A stretch of DNA of 64,000 nucleotides from Stutzerimonas stutzeri (GTDB lineage: Bacteria > Pseudomonadota > Gammaproteobacteria > Pseudomonadales > Pseudomonadaceae), in assembly GCA_019056435.1 (NCBI GenBank), contig CP077641.1, positions 3,162,001-3,226,000 of the forward strand, in the 5' to 3' direction. How positions within the stretch are numbered: the stretch's first letter is position 1; each line of letters begins with the position of its first letter. Below are positions 51,602 through 64,000 of this stretch, piece after piece. The notes under the pieces are model-generated. The model saw only the letters and a program-made list of their open reading frames with translations. It was not told where the DNA came from and did not search any database. The translations under genes and the position numbers were made by a program.

Positions 51602-52106
51602 TCAGTACGTCAGTTCCATGGAACGACCTGCGACGACCTCCTTTTCCTCGAACAGGCGCCAGTCCTGGTCGCCTTCGCGACCGAGCAACTCGACGAAGCG
51701 CCGGCCGGTTACCGCTTCCTGCATCTGGCCCTGGTAGAAGCCGTCGCCCTGCGGCTGCAGCACCACCCGGCGGTCGCGCTCGGGTTGGGTCGGAGAGCAG
51801 GTTGAGCACAAGCTGCTGTGGGCGGCTGTTGCCGGTGAGCTGGATCTCCGCCAGGCCACGCTCATCGTTAAGCGTCACGCGCGCCTGGACCTGAAGGCGC
51901 TCGGCGAGCTTCTCACGTTCCAACGACTGGTTGATGCCCTTGCCGGCGTCGTAGTAGTTGTCCGACACCAGGCTGTCAGCGTTGCGGATCGCGATCGTGA
52001 GCATCGAGGTGCCGAGGATCACCGAGGTCAGCAGGATGCCGATCACGAACCAGGCCCAGAATTGCGTGTACCAGCGTGTCTGTTTTTCGTTGTCAGATGC
52101 GTTCAT
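51602..52106 (-). CDS. ccoH: CcoH/FixH family protein (frame break near 51793)
   Basis: CcoH is a membrane-anchored protein required for stable assembly of cbb3 oxidase. It has one N-terminal helix ([21 protein letters not shown]) followed by a periplasmic domain with [18 protein letters not shown], the FixH signature, and a C-terminal end GRSMELTY. The frame breaks around 51791-51794, between VLNLLS and [13 protein letters not shown]; either one base is extra or two are missing. The corrected protein is about 167 residues. It lies between ccoG and ccoI. Confidence 0.9.
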
Positions 52107-52116
52107 GTACTACCTG

Positions 52117-53530
52117 TCAGCGGATGCTCGGGCCGATGAAGCGGCTCTCGGCATCGTCTTCGATTGAGGGATCGTCGGCGGAGCGAATGTGAAAGACGAC
52201 GTCGTTGGTACTGGATGGAAGCTTCTCCGGGGCGATCGACAATTCCACCGGAATGGTCATCAGCTCGCCGGCTGCCGCCCGAACTTCGTTGCGACCACTG
52301 TATTGCAGGCCGTCGAGGCCGGTGGCTTCGATCACGAAGGTTTGCTCGTTTTGCGCCTTGTTCATCACCTTGAGGGTATAGACGTTCTCGATCATGCCTT
52401 GCTCGTTCTCGCGGAAAAGGACGCGATCCTTGAGGACGTCGAGTTTCACCAGCGAACGGTCGGTGACCGCGTAGGTGAACACACCCATCATCGCCACGAG
52501 CGCCACGGCATAACCGATCAGGCGCGGACGCAGCAGGTGGGTCTTTTGGCCGGACAGGTTGTGCTCGGTTGTGTAACTGATGAGCCCACGCGGGTAGTTC
52601 ATCTTGTCCATGATGGCGTCGCAGGCGTCGATGCAGGCTGCACAGCCGATACATTCGATCTGCAGGCCGTCACGGATGTCGATCCCGGTGGGGCAGACCT
52701 GGACGCACATGGTGCAGTCGATGCAGTCGCCCAACCCCATGGCTTTGTAGTCTGCATCCTTCTTGCGAGGCCCGCGACGCTCACCGCGGCGAGGGTCGTA
52801 CGACACGATCAGGGTGTCCTTGTCGAACATCACGCTCTGGAAGCGCGCATAGGGGCACATGTAAATGCACACCTGTTCACGCAGATAGCCAGCGTTGCCG
52901 TAGGTCGCCAAGGTGAAGAAGCCCACCCAGAACAGCGCCCAACCACCGACCTGGAAGGTCAGCAGATCCGGAACCAGCTCGCGAATCGGCGTGAAGTAAC
53001 CGACGAAGGTGATGCCGGTCGCCAGGGACACCGCGAGCCAGATGGCGTGCTTGGCGAACTTGCGCATGAACTTGTTGCCGCTCATGGGCGCCTTGTCGAG
53101 CTTCATGCGCTGGTTACGGTCGCCTTCGGTGATCTTTTCAGCCCACATGAACACCCAGGTGAAGACACTCTGCGGGCAGGTATAGCCACACCAGACCCGC
53201 CCGGCGAACACCGTGATGAAGAACAGGCCGAAGGCGCAGATGATCAGCAGCGCCGACAGGAGGATGAAGTCCTGCGGCCAGAAGGTCGCCCCGAAAATGT
53301 AGAACTTGCGTTCGGGCAGATCCCACCAGACGGCCTGTCGTCCGTTCCAGTTGAGCCAGACGGTACCGAAGTAGAGGACGAACAGCAGGGCTCCACCGCC
53401 GAGACGCAGGTTGCGGAAAAGACCCTTGAAGGAGCGCGTGTAGATTTTTTCGCGTGCGGCGTAGAGGTCGGCCGACGCATCGACCTTGGCAGGGGGGGTT
53501 ACATCACGAACAGGGGATTTGCTCAGTCAT
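52117..53530 (-). CDS. ccoG: CcoG/RdxA, polyferredoxin of cbb3 oxidase assembly (frame break near 53512)
   Basis: CcoG is a membrane protein with two 4Fe-4S clusters, proposed to reduce copper during cbb3 assembly. The cluster motifs are CIDCTMCVQVCPTGID and CIGCAACIDACD near residues 270-300; there are about five membrane helices and a conserved VWCGYTCPQ segment, and a C-terminal Ig-like domain (FVIEATGLDGLQYSGRNEV). With ATG 53530 the start reads MTEQIPVRDVTPPAKV, but an extra base at 53512 (A on plus strand) breaks the frame after MTEQIP; the intact open frame begins with a GTG at 53211. The break is not in a long run, unlike most others. Total about 470 residues. Confidence 0.93.
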
Positions 53531-53666
53531 CGATTGCGTACCACGGCATTGGGTGAGTGTCCCGATCGATACATGCCAACCGGGATCATTATCTGACCTG
53601 CTGCGAATGGTACGCCCCGATGTCTGGAGTCAGGTGCGACCGGGGGTCGCGCCTGGGAGGCTCCTA

Positions 53667-54579
53667 TCAGTTCTCCGCTTTCTGCGAAAGGCTGTACACA
53701 TAGGCAGCCAGCAGATGAACCTTGTCGTTACCCAGGGTATTTTCCTGGGCCGGCATACGACCATTTCGGCCGTAACGCAGGGTCTGCTGAATCTGTCCGA
53801 AGCTCGATCCGTAGAGCCAGACGTTGTCGGTAAGATTCGGGGCGCCCATGGCCTGGGTCCCTTTGCCTTCCGCACCATGGCAAGCTACACAGTTTGCGGC
53901 GAAAATCTTTTGACCCTGCTCAACGTCGCTCTCGATGCCTTCCGGAACTTCACGCCCCGACAGGCTCATGACGTAGCCGGCCACATTACGGATACCGTCT
54001 TCGCCGATCACGTCGCGCCATGCCGGCATGGCTGCCTGGCGACCGCCGAGGATGGTGGTCTTGATGGTCTCGGGCTCGCCGCCCCAGAGCCAGTCGTGGT
54101 CGGTCAGGTTGGGAAACCGTAGGCACCCTTGGCATCGGAGCCGTGGCAGACCGAGCAGTTGGAAGCGAACAGGCGTCCACCCATTTTCAGGGCTTGCGGG
54201 TCCTTGGCCACTTCCTCTACCGGCATGGAAGCGAACTTGGCGTACAACGGGCCGTACTGCTCGTTGGCACGATCCACTTCACGCTGCCACTCTTTCACCT
54301 GGGTCCAGCCATCTTCATAGCCAGGCAGCATGCCTTTCCAGTTGCCCAGGCCGGGATACAGGGCCAGGTAGCCCAGCGCGAACACCACCGTGGCGATGAA
54401 CAGCATGAACCACCAACGCGGAAGCGGGTTGTCGTATTCCTCGATACCGTCGTAGGAATGGCCGACGGTTTCTTCCGTGGTGTCGTGGCGTTGTCCCTTG
54501 CGAGTCGCGAGCAGCAACCAGACCAGTGCGGCAATGGTCCCCAGGCTCAGCAGGGTGATGTACCAACTCCAAAACGAGG

Positions 54580-54583
<4 letters not shown>
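53667..54583 (-). CDS. ccoP: CcoP, dihaem cytochrome c subunit (downstream operon; frame break near 54112)
   Basis: CcoP feeds electrons into the cbb3 oxidase. One or two N-terminal helices ([43 protein letters not shown]) carry two c-type haem domains with CXXCH sites [10 protein letters not shown] near residue 143 and [11 protein letters not shown] near residue 230. A C is missing at 54111-54113 (plus-strand G run), between GFP and [11 protein letters not shown]. The corrected product is about 305 residues. It overlaps ccoQ by four bases at its start. This copy belongs to the NOQP operon next to ccoG. Confidence 0.95.
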
Positions 54584-55383
<800 letters not shown>

Positions 55384-55395
55384 CTATCCCTTTCC

Positions 55396-56899
<1,504 letters not shown>

Positions 56900-57041
56900 T
56901 CAAGGCCCAGGCCATCTCGTGCCGTTCGGACCCTGATCCCAAGCCTTTTCCATGCGCTTTGCAGGGTCGTTTTACACATCATGCCGATGTGCCGAATCGA
57001 GTTTCGCCTTCTAGTTCTGCGGAGTGCGGCGAGTGGGGGAG

Positions 57042-57071
57042 AATATAGAAGCGAGGGCCTTTTCAGGCCAA
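57042..57071 (-). promoter_or_regulatory. Candidate sigma-70 promoter of the downstream ccoN
   Basis: On the minus strand TTGGCC (57071-57066) and TATATT (57047-57042) are separated by 18 bases. The -10 matches well and the -35 fairly. Found by eye. Confidence 0.4.
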
Positions 57072-57142
57072 GCGGGGATGGACCGGGCGGTCTGCGACAG
57101 AGCGTCGCACGGCCGCATTTTTGGGGCAGCGCTTGATCCACA

Positions 57143-57169
57143 ACAGGGCGATACCGGGTATCGCCCTGT
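57143..57169 (-). terminator. Hairpin after the upstream cco operon
   Basis: ACAGGGCGATA and TATCGCCCTGT form a perfect 11-base stem over a five-base loop, nine bases past the ccoP stop. The following minus-strand bases (TGTGG) are not a strong T run. Confidence 0.65.
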
Positions 57170-57177
57170 AGGCCTGA

Positions 57178-58112
57178 TCAGCGATTGGCGACCTGCTCGG
57201 GCTTGTGCGACAGGCTATAGACATAGGCTGCCAGCAGATGAACCTTGTCGTTGCCCAGGTAGGGTTCCTGCGCAGGCATCTTGCCGTTACGGCCATGACG
57301 GATGGTCTGCTGCAGTTGCGGCAACGTCGAGCCATAGATCCAGCCGGCCGCAGAGGTGAGCTTGGGTGCGCCCATAGCGGGCGTGCCCTGGCCGTTGGCA
57401 CCATGGCACACGGAGCAGTTCTGAGCATAGATCTGGCTGCCGGCGTTCAGGTCGACCTCGGTGCCCTCGGGCAAAGGCAGCCCGGCCAGCCCGTTGCGGA
57501 CATAACCTGCGACATTCTTGACACCGTCTTCACCGATGACCTGGCCCCAGGCCGGCATTGTGGCAACGCGGCCATGCATGATCGAGGTCTTGATGGTTTC
57601 GGCGTCACCGCCCCAGCGCCAATCGGTATCGGCCAGGTTGGGGAAGCCGTTGGCCCCTTGGCATCGGAGCCGTGGCAGACCGAGCAATGGTTGGCGAACA
57701 GGCGGCCACCGATCTTCAGTGCGCGCTCGTCGTCGGCGACCTGGACGACACTCATCGCCGAATACTTGGCGAAGATCGGACCGAACTTCGCGTCGGCATG
57801 GTCCACCTCGCGCTGCCATTCCTTCTCCTGGGTCCAGCCGCCTTCGTAGCCCGGCAGCACGCCTTTCCAGTTACCCAGGCCTGGATAGAGGATCAGGTAG
57901 CCCACGCCGAACAGCAGGGTCGCGATGAAGAGCACGAACCACCACTTGGGCAGCGGGTTGTCGTATTCCTCGATGCCATCGAATGAATGGCCCATGGTCT
58001 TGTCGGTCGTGCCGGCGGATTCGCCCTTGCGCGTGGCGAAGATCAGCCAGAACAGAGCGACGATGGTACCCAGCGTCAGCAGGGCGATGTACCCACTCCA
58101 GAAAGCGTTCAT
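57178..58112 (-). CDS. ccoP: CcoP, dihaem cytochrome c subunit (upstream operon; frame break near 57655)
   Basis: Second CcoP, about 312 residues. The N-terminal helices are [19 protein letters not shown] and [20 protein letters not shown]. The two haem sites are [13 protein letters not shown] near residue 145 and [13 protein letters not shown] near residue 235. A G is missing at 57654-57657 (C run on plus strand), between SDAKG and [12 protein letters not shown]. Compared with the other CcoP it has several extra residues ([12 protein letters not shown]). The gene is preceded by ccoO with only 87 bases between, too short for ccoQ. Confidence 0.95.
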
Positions 58113-58197
58113 CTGTTACTCCTGAACAGCCCGTAACCGGGCTGCCCGCGATATGGTTCCTGGCGGCATTAGCCGCGTGTTCAATAGCGTCGCTTCA

Positions 58198-60245
<2,048 letters not shown>

Positions 60246-60340
60246 GTATGGGCTTCCATCCACGGGTTAAGTGCAGTTTTTGTAGCCTTGAAGCAGTCGG
60301 ATCTTTCACTTGAAAGCGGGGCAAGCATGGGCAAGGGCAA

Positions 60341-61015
60341 ATGGCCGGTATTGACGCTGATCAATGCGCGCAATCCGGGGAAAATCCGTTCGTCCGGGTT
60401 GATCGACCGGAGGGAGGGGCACTCGCGACGCTGATCCTCGCGCACGGTGCCGGCGCGCCGATGGACAGTCCGTTCATGCAGGACATGGCAGCGCGTCTTG
60501 TGGCGCGGGGCATCGCGGTGGTGCGGTTCGAGTTCGCCTACATAGCCGAACGCCGGGCGACGGGGCGCAAGCGGCCGCCGAATCCGCAGGCGCAACTGCT
60601 CGAGCGGTGGCGTGAGGTGTATGCCGACGTGCGACAGCAGACCGCGGGGCGGTTGGCCATCGGCGGCAAGTCGATGGGCGGGCGGATGGCGAGCCTGCTG
60701 GCCGATGAGCTCGGTGCCGATGCGCTGATCTGCCTGGGCTACCCGTTTTACGCAGCAGGCAAGTCGGAAAAGCCGAGGGTCGCGCACCTGGCCGCCATTC
60801 AGACGCCGACCTTGATCCTTCAGGGCGAGCGCGACGCTCTGGGTGATCGCGACAGCGTCGCCGCCTACGACCTCGCACCGGCGATCAGGCTCGAATGGCT
60901 GGCCGCTGCGGACCACGACCTCAAGCCGCTGAAACGCTCAGGACTGACGCATCAGCAGCATCTGGACGCTGCGGCCGATGCGATTGCGGCGTTCCTTGCT
61001 GAGGTCAACGGTTGA
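60341..61015 (+). CDS. Alpha/beta hydrolase family protein
   Basis: A protein of at most 224 residues of the KANL3/Tex30 or dienelactone-hydrolase-like group. It shows [19 protein letters not shown] (oxyanion and cap region) at residues about 30-48, the nucleophile elbow [13 protein letters not shown] near residue 108, the acid in [12 protein letters not shown], and the His in [13 protein letters not shown]. The start is uncertain: ATG 60341 puts the Anr box inside the coding region, and a later unrecognised start is possible. It diverges from ccoN and overlaps aer tail-to-tail by 11 bases. Substrate unknown. Confidence 0.8.
   Translation: MAGIDADQCAQSGENPFVRVDRPEGGALATLILAHGAGAPMDSPFMQDMAARLVARGIAVVRFEFAYIAERRATGRKRPPNPQAQLLERWREVYADVRQQTAGRLAIGGKSMGGRMASLLADELGADALICLGYPFYAAGKSEKPRVAHLAAIQTPTLILQGERDALGDRDSVAAYDLAPAIRLEWLAAADHDLKPLKRSGLTHQQHLDAAADAIAAFLAEVNG
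60351..60364. promoter_or_regulatory. Anr/FNR box upstream of ccoN
   Basis: TTGACGCTGATCAA matches TTGAT-N4-ATCAA at nine of ten positions, the same deviation (TTGAC) as the box before hemN. It is centred about 112 bases from the ccoN ATG on the minus strand and lies inside the assumed start of the divergent hydrolase gene. Confidence 0.75.
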
Positions 61016-62573
61016 AGCGTTCCACCAACGCGTATTGGGTGTGCGCCGTGGCCGTCAGTTCTTCGGACAACAGCGCCGAGCTCTCGGCATCGCCTGCGGT
61101 CTGGTCGGCGAGCCGGGCGATGTTGCCCACGTTCTGGCTGATTTCCTCGGCGACGGCGCTTTGCTGCTCGGTTGCCGAGGCGATCTGCGTACTCATGTCG
61201 ATGATCCGCGCAACCGCTTCGCCAATACCGCAGAGCGCCCGGTCCGCATCAACGACCCGCTCGACGCCGGCGCTGGCATGCCTGCGGCCCGCTTCGGTGG
61301 TTTCGACCGCTTGCCGCGCCTGCTGCTGCAACGTCTCGATGAGCTGGTGGATCTGCCCGGTGGCGTCGGCGGTCCGCTGCGCCAACTGACGCACCTCGTC
61401 AGCGACGACCGCGAAACCACGGCCGCTCTCACCGGCGCGTGCGGCTTCGATCGCGGCGTTCAGCGCCAGCAGGTTGGTCTGGTCGGCGATGCTCTTGATC
61501 ACGTCCACGACGGTGCCGATCGCGTTGCTGTTCTGCGCCAGCGCGGACACGGCGTTGCCGGTTTCGGTCACGGCCTCGGCCAGCTGTTCGATCGCCTTGC
61601 GCGTGTCGGAACTGATCTGCCGCCCTTGGGTGGCAAGCTGGTTGGCCTGCTCGGTGGCGTCGGCCGCAAGCGCGACGTTGCCGGCGACTTCCTGGGTGGT
61701 GGCCGCCATCTGAGTGATGGCCGCGGCAACCTGCTCGGTCTCGTGATGTTGACGTGACAGACCGTCCGAGCAACTATGCGCCAGCGAGTCTGCGCGCTTG
61801 GCCTGTTGCTGCAGCTGGACGGCACTGTCCTGCAGGCGCGTCAGGCACGTTTTCAACCGCGCGTGTTCGCTGAGCATAGCCATTTCCAGGCGAGCCTCGA
61901 CGCCCTGGCTGTCGGTATACATCTGGGCGATCAACGGATCGCTCGTCGATTGCTCGGCCAGCTTCAGCAGGCGGTTCATGCCGCGCATCTGCCAGTGCCG
62001 GCCGGCCAGGCCGAGCGGCACCGAGAGCAGAGCCGCCAGCGCGAACCCCCAGGCGTGATCGAACCAGGCGCCGATCATGAAACCAATCTGGCTGATGACA
62101 ATGAACGGCAGCCAGTTCACCGCCACCGGCAACCATTTGTCACGCTGGGGTACGCCGCTCTTGCCGGCGTTGAGGCGCGCGTAGAGCGCTTCGGCACGCT
62201 GGACCTGCTCACGGGTCGGTTTGGTACGAACCGACTCGTAGCCCACCACGTTCCGCTGGCTATCCAGCACGGGCGTGACGTACGCATTGACCCAGTAGTG
62301 ATCGCCGTCGATGCGACGGTTCTTGACGATGCCCATCCAAGGCCTGCCGCTCTTGAGCGTGGCCCACATGTGGCCGAACACGGCGGGTGGCACGTCCGGG
62401 TGACGGATCAGGTTGTGTGGCGCGCCGGTCAGATCGTTGCGGTCGTAACCGCTGACCTCGACAAAGCTGTCGTTGCAGTAGGTGATCTTGCCGGTCAGGT
62501 CGGTGGTGGAGATCAATCGCTGTTGGTCGGGAAACGCGTATTCGCGCTGGGTGACGGGCTGGTTGTTTCGCAT
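61005..62573 (-). CDS. aer: Aer-type aerotaxis receptor (PAS-MCP)
   Basis: Aer senses redox state through FAD in a PAS domain and steers the cell by the chemotaxis system. The 522-residue protein has an N-terminal PAS domain ([20 protein letters not shown], then [20 protein letters not shown]) at residues about 15-115, two close hydrophobic helices ([33 protein letters not shown]), and a cytoplasmic signalling domain with the hairpin [21 protein letters not shown]. There is no periplasmic sensor, as expected. ATG 62573 starts [12 protein letters not shown], the family N-terminus. It lies between the cbb3 oxidase genes and acnA, as in P. aeruginosa. Confidence 0.95.
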   Translation of the reverse strand: MRNNQPVTQREYAFPDQQRLISTTDLTGKITYCNDSFVEVSGYDRNDLTGAPHNLIRHPDVPPAVFGHMWATLKSGRPWMGIVKNRRIDGDHYWVNAYVTPVLDSQRNVVGYESVRTKPTREQVQRAEALYARLNAGKSGVPQRDKWLPVAVNWLPFIVISQIGFMIGAWFDHAWGFALAALLSVPLGLAGRHWQMRGMNRLLKLAEQSTSDPLIAQMYTDSQGVEARLEMAMLSEHARLKTCLTRLQDSAVQLQQQAKRADSLAHSCSDGLSRQHHETEQVAAAITQMAATTQEVAGNVALAADATEQANQLATQGRQISSDTRKAIEQLAEAVTETGNAVSALAQNSNAIGTVVDVIKSIADQTNLLALNAAIEAARAGESGRGFAVVADEVRQLAQRTADATGQIHQLIETLQQQARQAVETTEAGRRHASAGVERVVDADRALCGIGEAVARIIDMSTQIASATEQQSAVAEEISQNVGNIARLADQTAGDAESSALLSEELTATAHTQYALVERFNR

Positions 62574-62745
62574 AAGGACGCCTGGCAGTCGAAGTGGCAA
62601 CGCCACCGGTAGGGTCGCTCAGCCGTCTGGGCGGCTGTATCAAGGGATGATGTCTATTTGACGTCATTCCTCTGACCGTTCTGATACGCACCGTAACGGC
62701 TGGGTCAGGCGAGACTTAAGGCTTTTTGTTGTGACAGCTGGTCGC

Positions 62746-62779
62746 AAAAAGGCCCGTGGCAGACGGGCTGCCACGGGCC
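62746..62779 (-). terminator. Intrinsic terminator of acnA
   Basis: GGCCCGTGGCAG and CTGCCACGGGCC form a perfect 12-base stem over a five-base loop, and the minus strand continues with five T residues. It lies 28 bases past the acnA stop. Confidence 0.95.
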
Positions 62780-62806
62780 AAACACTCGCTAACGGAGGTG
62801 GGATGC

Positions 62807-64000
62807 TCAGCTCGCGATGAGCTGCCGCAGCACGAAGTGGAGAATCCCGCCCGCCTTGAAGTACTCGACCTCGTTCAGCGTGTCGATGCGGCACAGCACC
62901 TGGAAGCTGTCCTGCGAGCCGTCGGAGCGCTCCACGTCGACCGTCAGCAACTGGCGCGGCTTGATGTCGGCGCTCATACCGCGGATTGACAGCCGCTCCG
63001 TTCCGGTCAGGCCGAGCGACTGGCGTGTCTGGTCGCCCACGAACTGCAGCGCCAGTACGCCCATGCCGATCAGGTTGGAGCGGTGGATGCGTTCGAAGCT
63101 TTCGGCGATGACCGCTTTGACGCCCAGCAGATTAGTGCCCTTGGCTGCCCAGTCGCGGCTCGAGCCGGTGCCGTATTCCTTGCCGGCGATCACCACCAGC
63201 GGCACACCTTCGCTCTGGTAGCGCATCGCTGCGTCGTAGATGGGCATGCGCTCACCGCTGGGCTGGTGAAGCGTGTCGCCGCCTTCTTCACCGCCGAGCA
63301 TCTCGTTCTTGATGCGGATGTTGGCAAAGGTGCCGCGCATCATGACTTCATGGTTGCCGCGTCGCGAGCCGTAAGAGTTGAAGTCTTCCGGCTGTACGCC
63401 CAGCTGCTGCAGGTAGACGCCCGCCGGCGAACTCGCCTTGATGTTGCCGGCCGGGGAGATGTGGTCGGTGGTGATGGAGTCGCCGAACAGAGCCAGGATG
63501 CGGGCATTCTCCACGTCCCTTGGCGCCTGCAGCGGCTGCCCGATGTCCTTGAAGTAGGGCGGGTTCTGCACGTAACTGGAATTGCCGTCCCATTTGTAGG
63601 TGTCGCCCGGCGTCACGTTGATCGCCTGCCATTTTTCCTCGCCGGTGAACACATCGGCATAGCGCTTGCGGAACATCTCGCCGTCGACCAGCGAGACGGC
63701 CTGGTCCACTTCCTGGCTGCTGGGCCAGATGTCGCGAAGGTAGACGGGCTTGCCATCGTTGTCGGTGCCCAGGGGCTCGGTGGAAAGGTCGATACGCGTG
63801 GTTCCGGCCAGCGCAAAGGCGACGACCAACGGTGGCGATGCCAGCCAATTGGCCTTGACCAGCGGATGCACCCGACCTTCGAAGTTGCGATTGCCGGACA
63901 GCACGGACGACACGATCAGGTCGTTGTCGGTGATCGCCTGGCCCACCGGGTCCGGTAGCGGGCCGGAGTTGCCGATGCAGGTCGAGCAGCCGTAGCCGGT
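62807..64000 (-). CDS. acnA: Aconitate hydratase A (5' end outside window)
   Basis: Isomerises citrate to isocitrate in the tricarboxylic acid cycle. The window holds 397 codons of the C-terminal part, open to base 64000. It begins within the iron-sulfur region, with the Cys pair in [12 protein letters not shown], then [11 protein letters not shown] and, in the fourth domain, [15 protein letters not shown] and the active-site segment [16 protein letters not shown]. The C-terminus reads [10 protein letters not shown]. It matches the monomeric AcnA (IRP1-like) family. A strong terminator follows. The gene is intact in the part seen. Confidence 0.96.
   Translation of the reverse strand, partial: TGYGCSTCIGNSGPLPDPVGQAITDNDLIVSSVLSGNRNFEGRVHPLVKANWLASPPLVVAFALAGTTRIDLSTEPLGTDNDGKPVYLRDIWPSSQEVDQAVSLVDGEMFRKRYADVFTGEEKWQAINVTPGDTYKWDGNSSYVQNPPYFKDIGQPLQAPRDVENARILALFGDSITTDHISPAGNIKASSPAGVYLQQLGVQPEDFNSYGSRRGNHEVMMRGTFANIRIKNEMLGGEEGGDTLHQPSGERMPIYDAAMRYQSEGVPLVVIAGKEYGTGSSRDWAAKGTNLLGVKAVIAESFERIHRSNLIGMGVLALQFVGDQTRQSLGLTGTERLSIRGMSADIKPRQLLTVDVERSDGSQDSFQVLCRIDTLNEVEYFKAGGILHFVLRQLIAS

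Overview
The window is chromosomal DNA of a high-GC gammaproteobacterium, most probably a member of the Pseudomonas stutzeri group (Stutzerimonas). The reasons are Pseudomonas-type gene orders (mtnA-gyrA-serC-pheA-hisC-tyrA/aroA-cmk-rpsA; folE-smr-prmB-aroC-MFS-mtnB-mtnD-mtnC; dnaX-ybaB-recR; apt-anr-hemN; ccoSIHG next to two tandem cbb3 oxidase operons, then aer and acnA), the TyrA-AroA fusion typical of pseudomonads, and one of the two cbb3 operons lacking ccoQ, as I recall for P. stutzeri. The species call is inference from synteny.

Layout. 1-1.8 kb: imuB (cut by the window edge) and imuA, an SOS mutagenesis pair behind a strong LexA box. 1.9-4.1 kb: a DUF3649-PepSY-DUF3325 membrane operon with a candidate Fur box. 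4.4-16.8 kb: methionine salvage (mtnA), gyrase, serine and aromatic amino acid biosynthesis, cmk and ribosomal protein S1. 16.9-19.2 kb: MarR regulator, class I aminotransferase and glutathione transferase. 19.3-24.5 kb: folE, an Smr protein, small membrane protein, isochorismatase-fold protein, prmB, an unrecognised tail-anchored-looking protein, alpha/beta hydrolase. 24.6-29 kb: aroC, MFS transporter, mtnB-mtnD-mtnC. 29-37 kb: two small membrane proteins, a histidine phosphatase, alkA, speE, rraB, LysR/TSUP pair, MATE pump, pdxB. 37-40 kb: dnaX-ybaB-recR. 40.3-43.7 kb: an ABC importer with two unrelated binding proteins. 43.7-47.1 kb: SCO protein, apt, anr, hemN. 47.3-60.2 kb: nadE, then the cbb3 oxidase assembly genes and two ccoN/O/(Q)/P operons. 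60.3-64 kb: hydrolase, aerotaxis receptor aer, aconitase acnA (cut by the window edge).

How the parts fit. SpeE releases methylthioadenosine, and MtnA, MtnB, MtnC and MtnD recycle its methylthioribose part to methionine. AroC, TyrA-AroA, PheA, HisC and SerC form an amino acid block. Anr, with Anr-type boxes before hemN/nadE and before the upstream cbb3 operon, links low oxygen to haem synthesis and high-affinity respiration; CcoS/I/H/G supply and assemble the oxidase, SCO is a copper chaperone, and Aer senses redox state.

Sequence quality. About 28 single-base frame breaks interrupt at least 22 genes, many of them essential (gyrA, dnaX) or normally conserved. Nearly all lie in short G or C runs, and in each case the next frame continues the same family protein. 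I read these as sequencing or assembly errors, not pseudogenes, and I annotate whole genes across them with the break position given. I found no tRNA, rRNA, CRISPR array, insertion sequence, prophage, toxin-antitoxin or defence gene, and no clear case for a new biological system.
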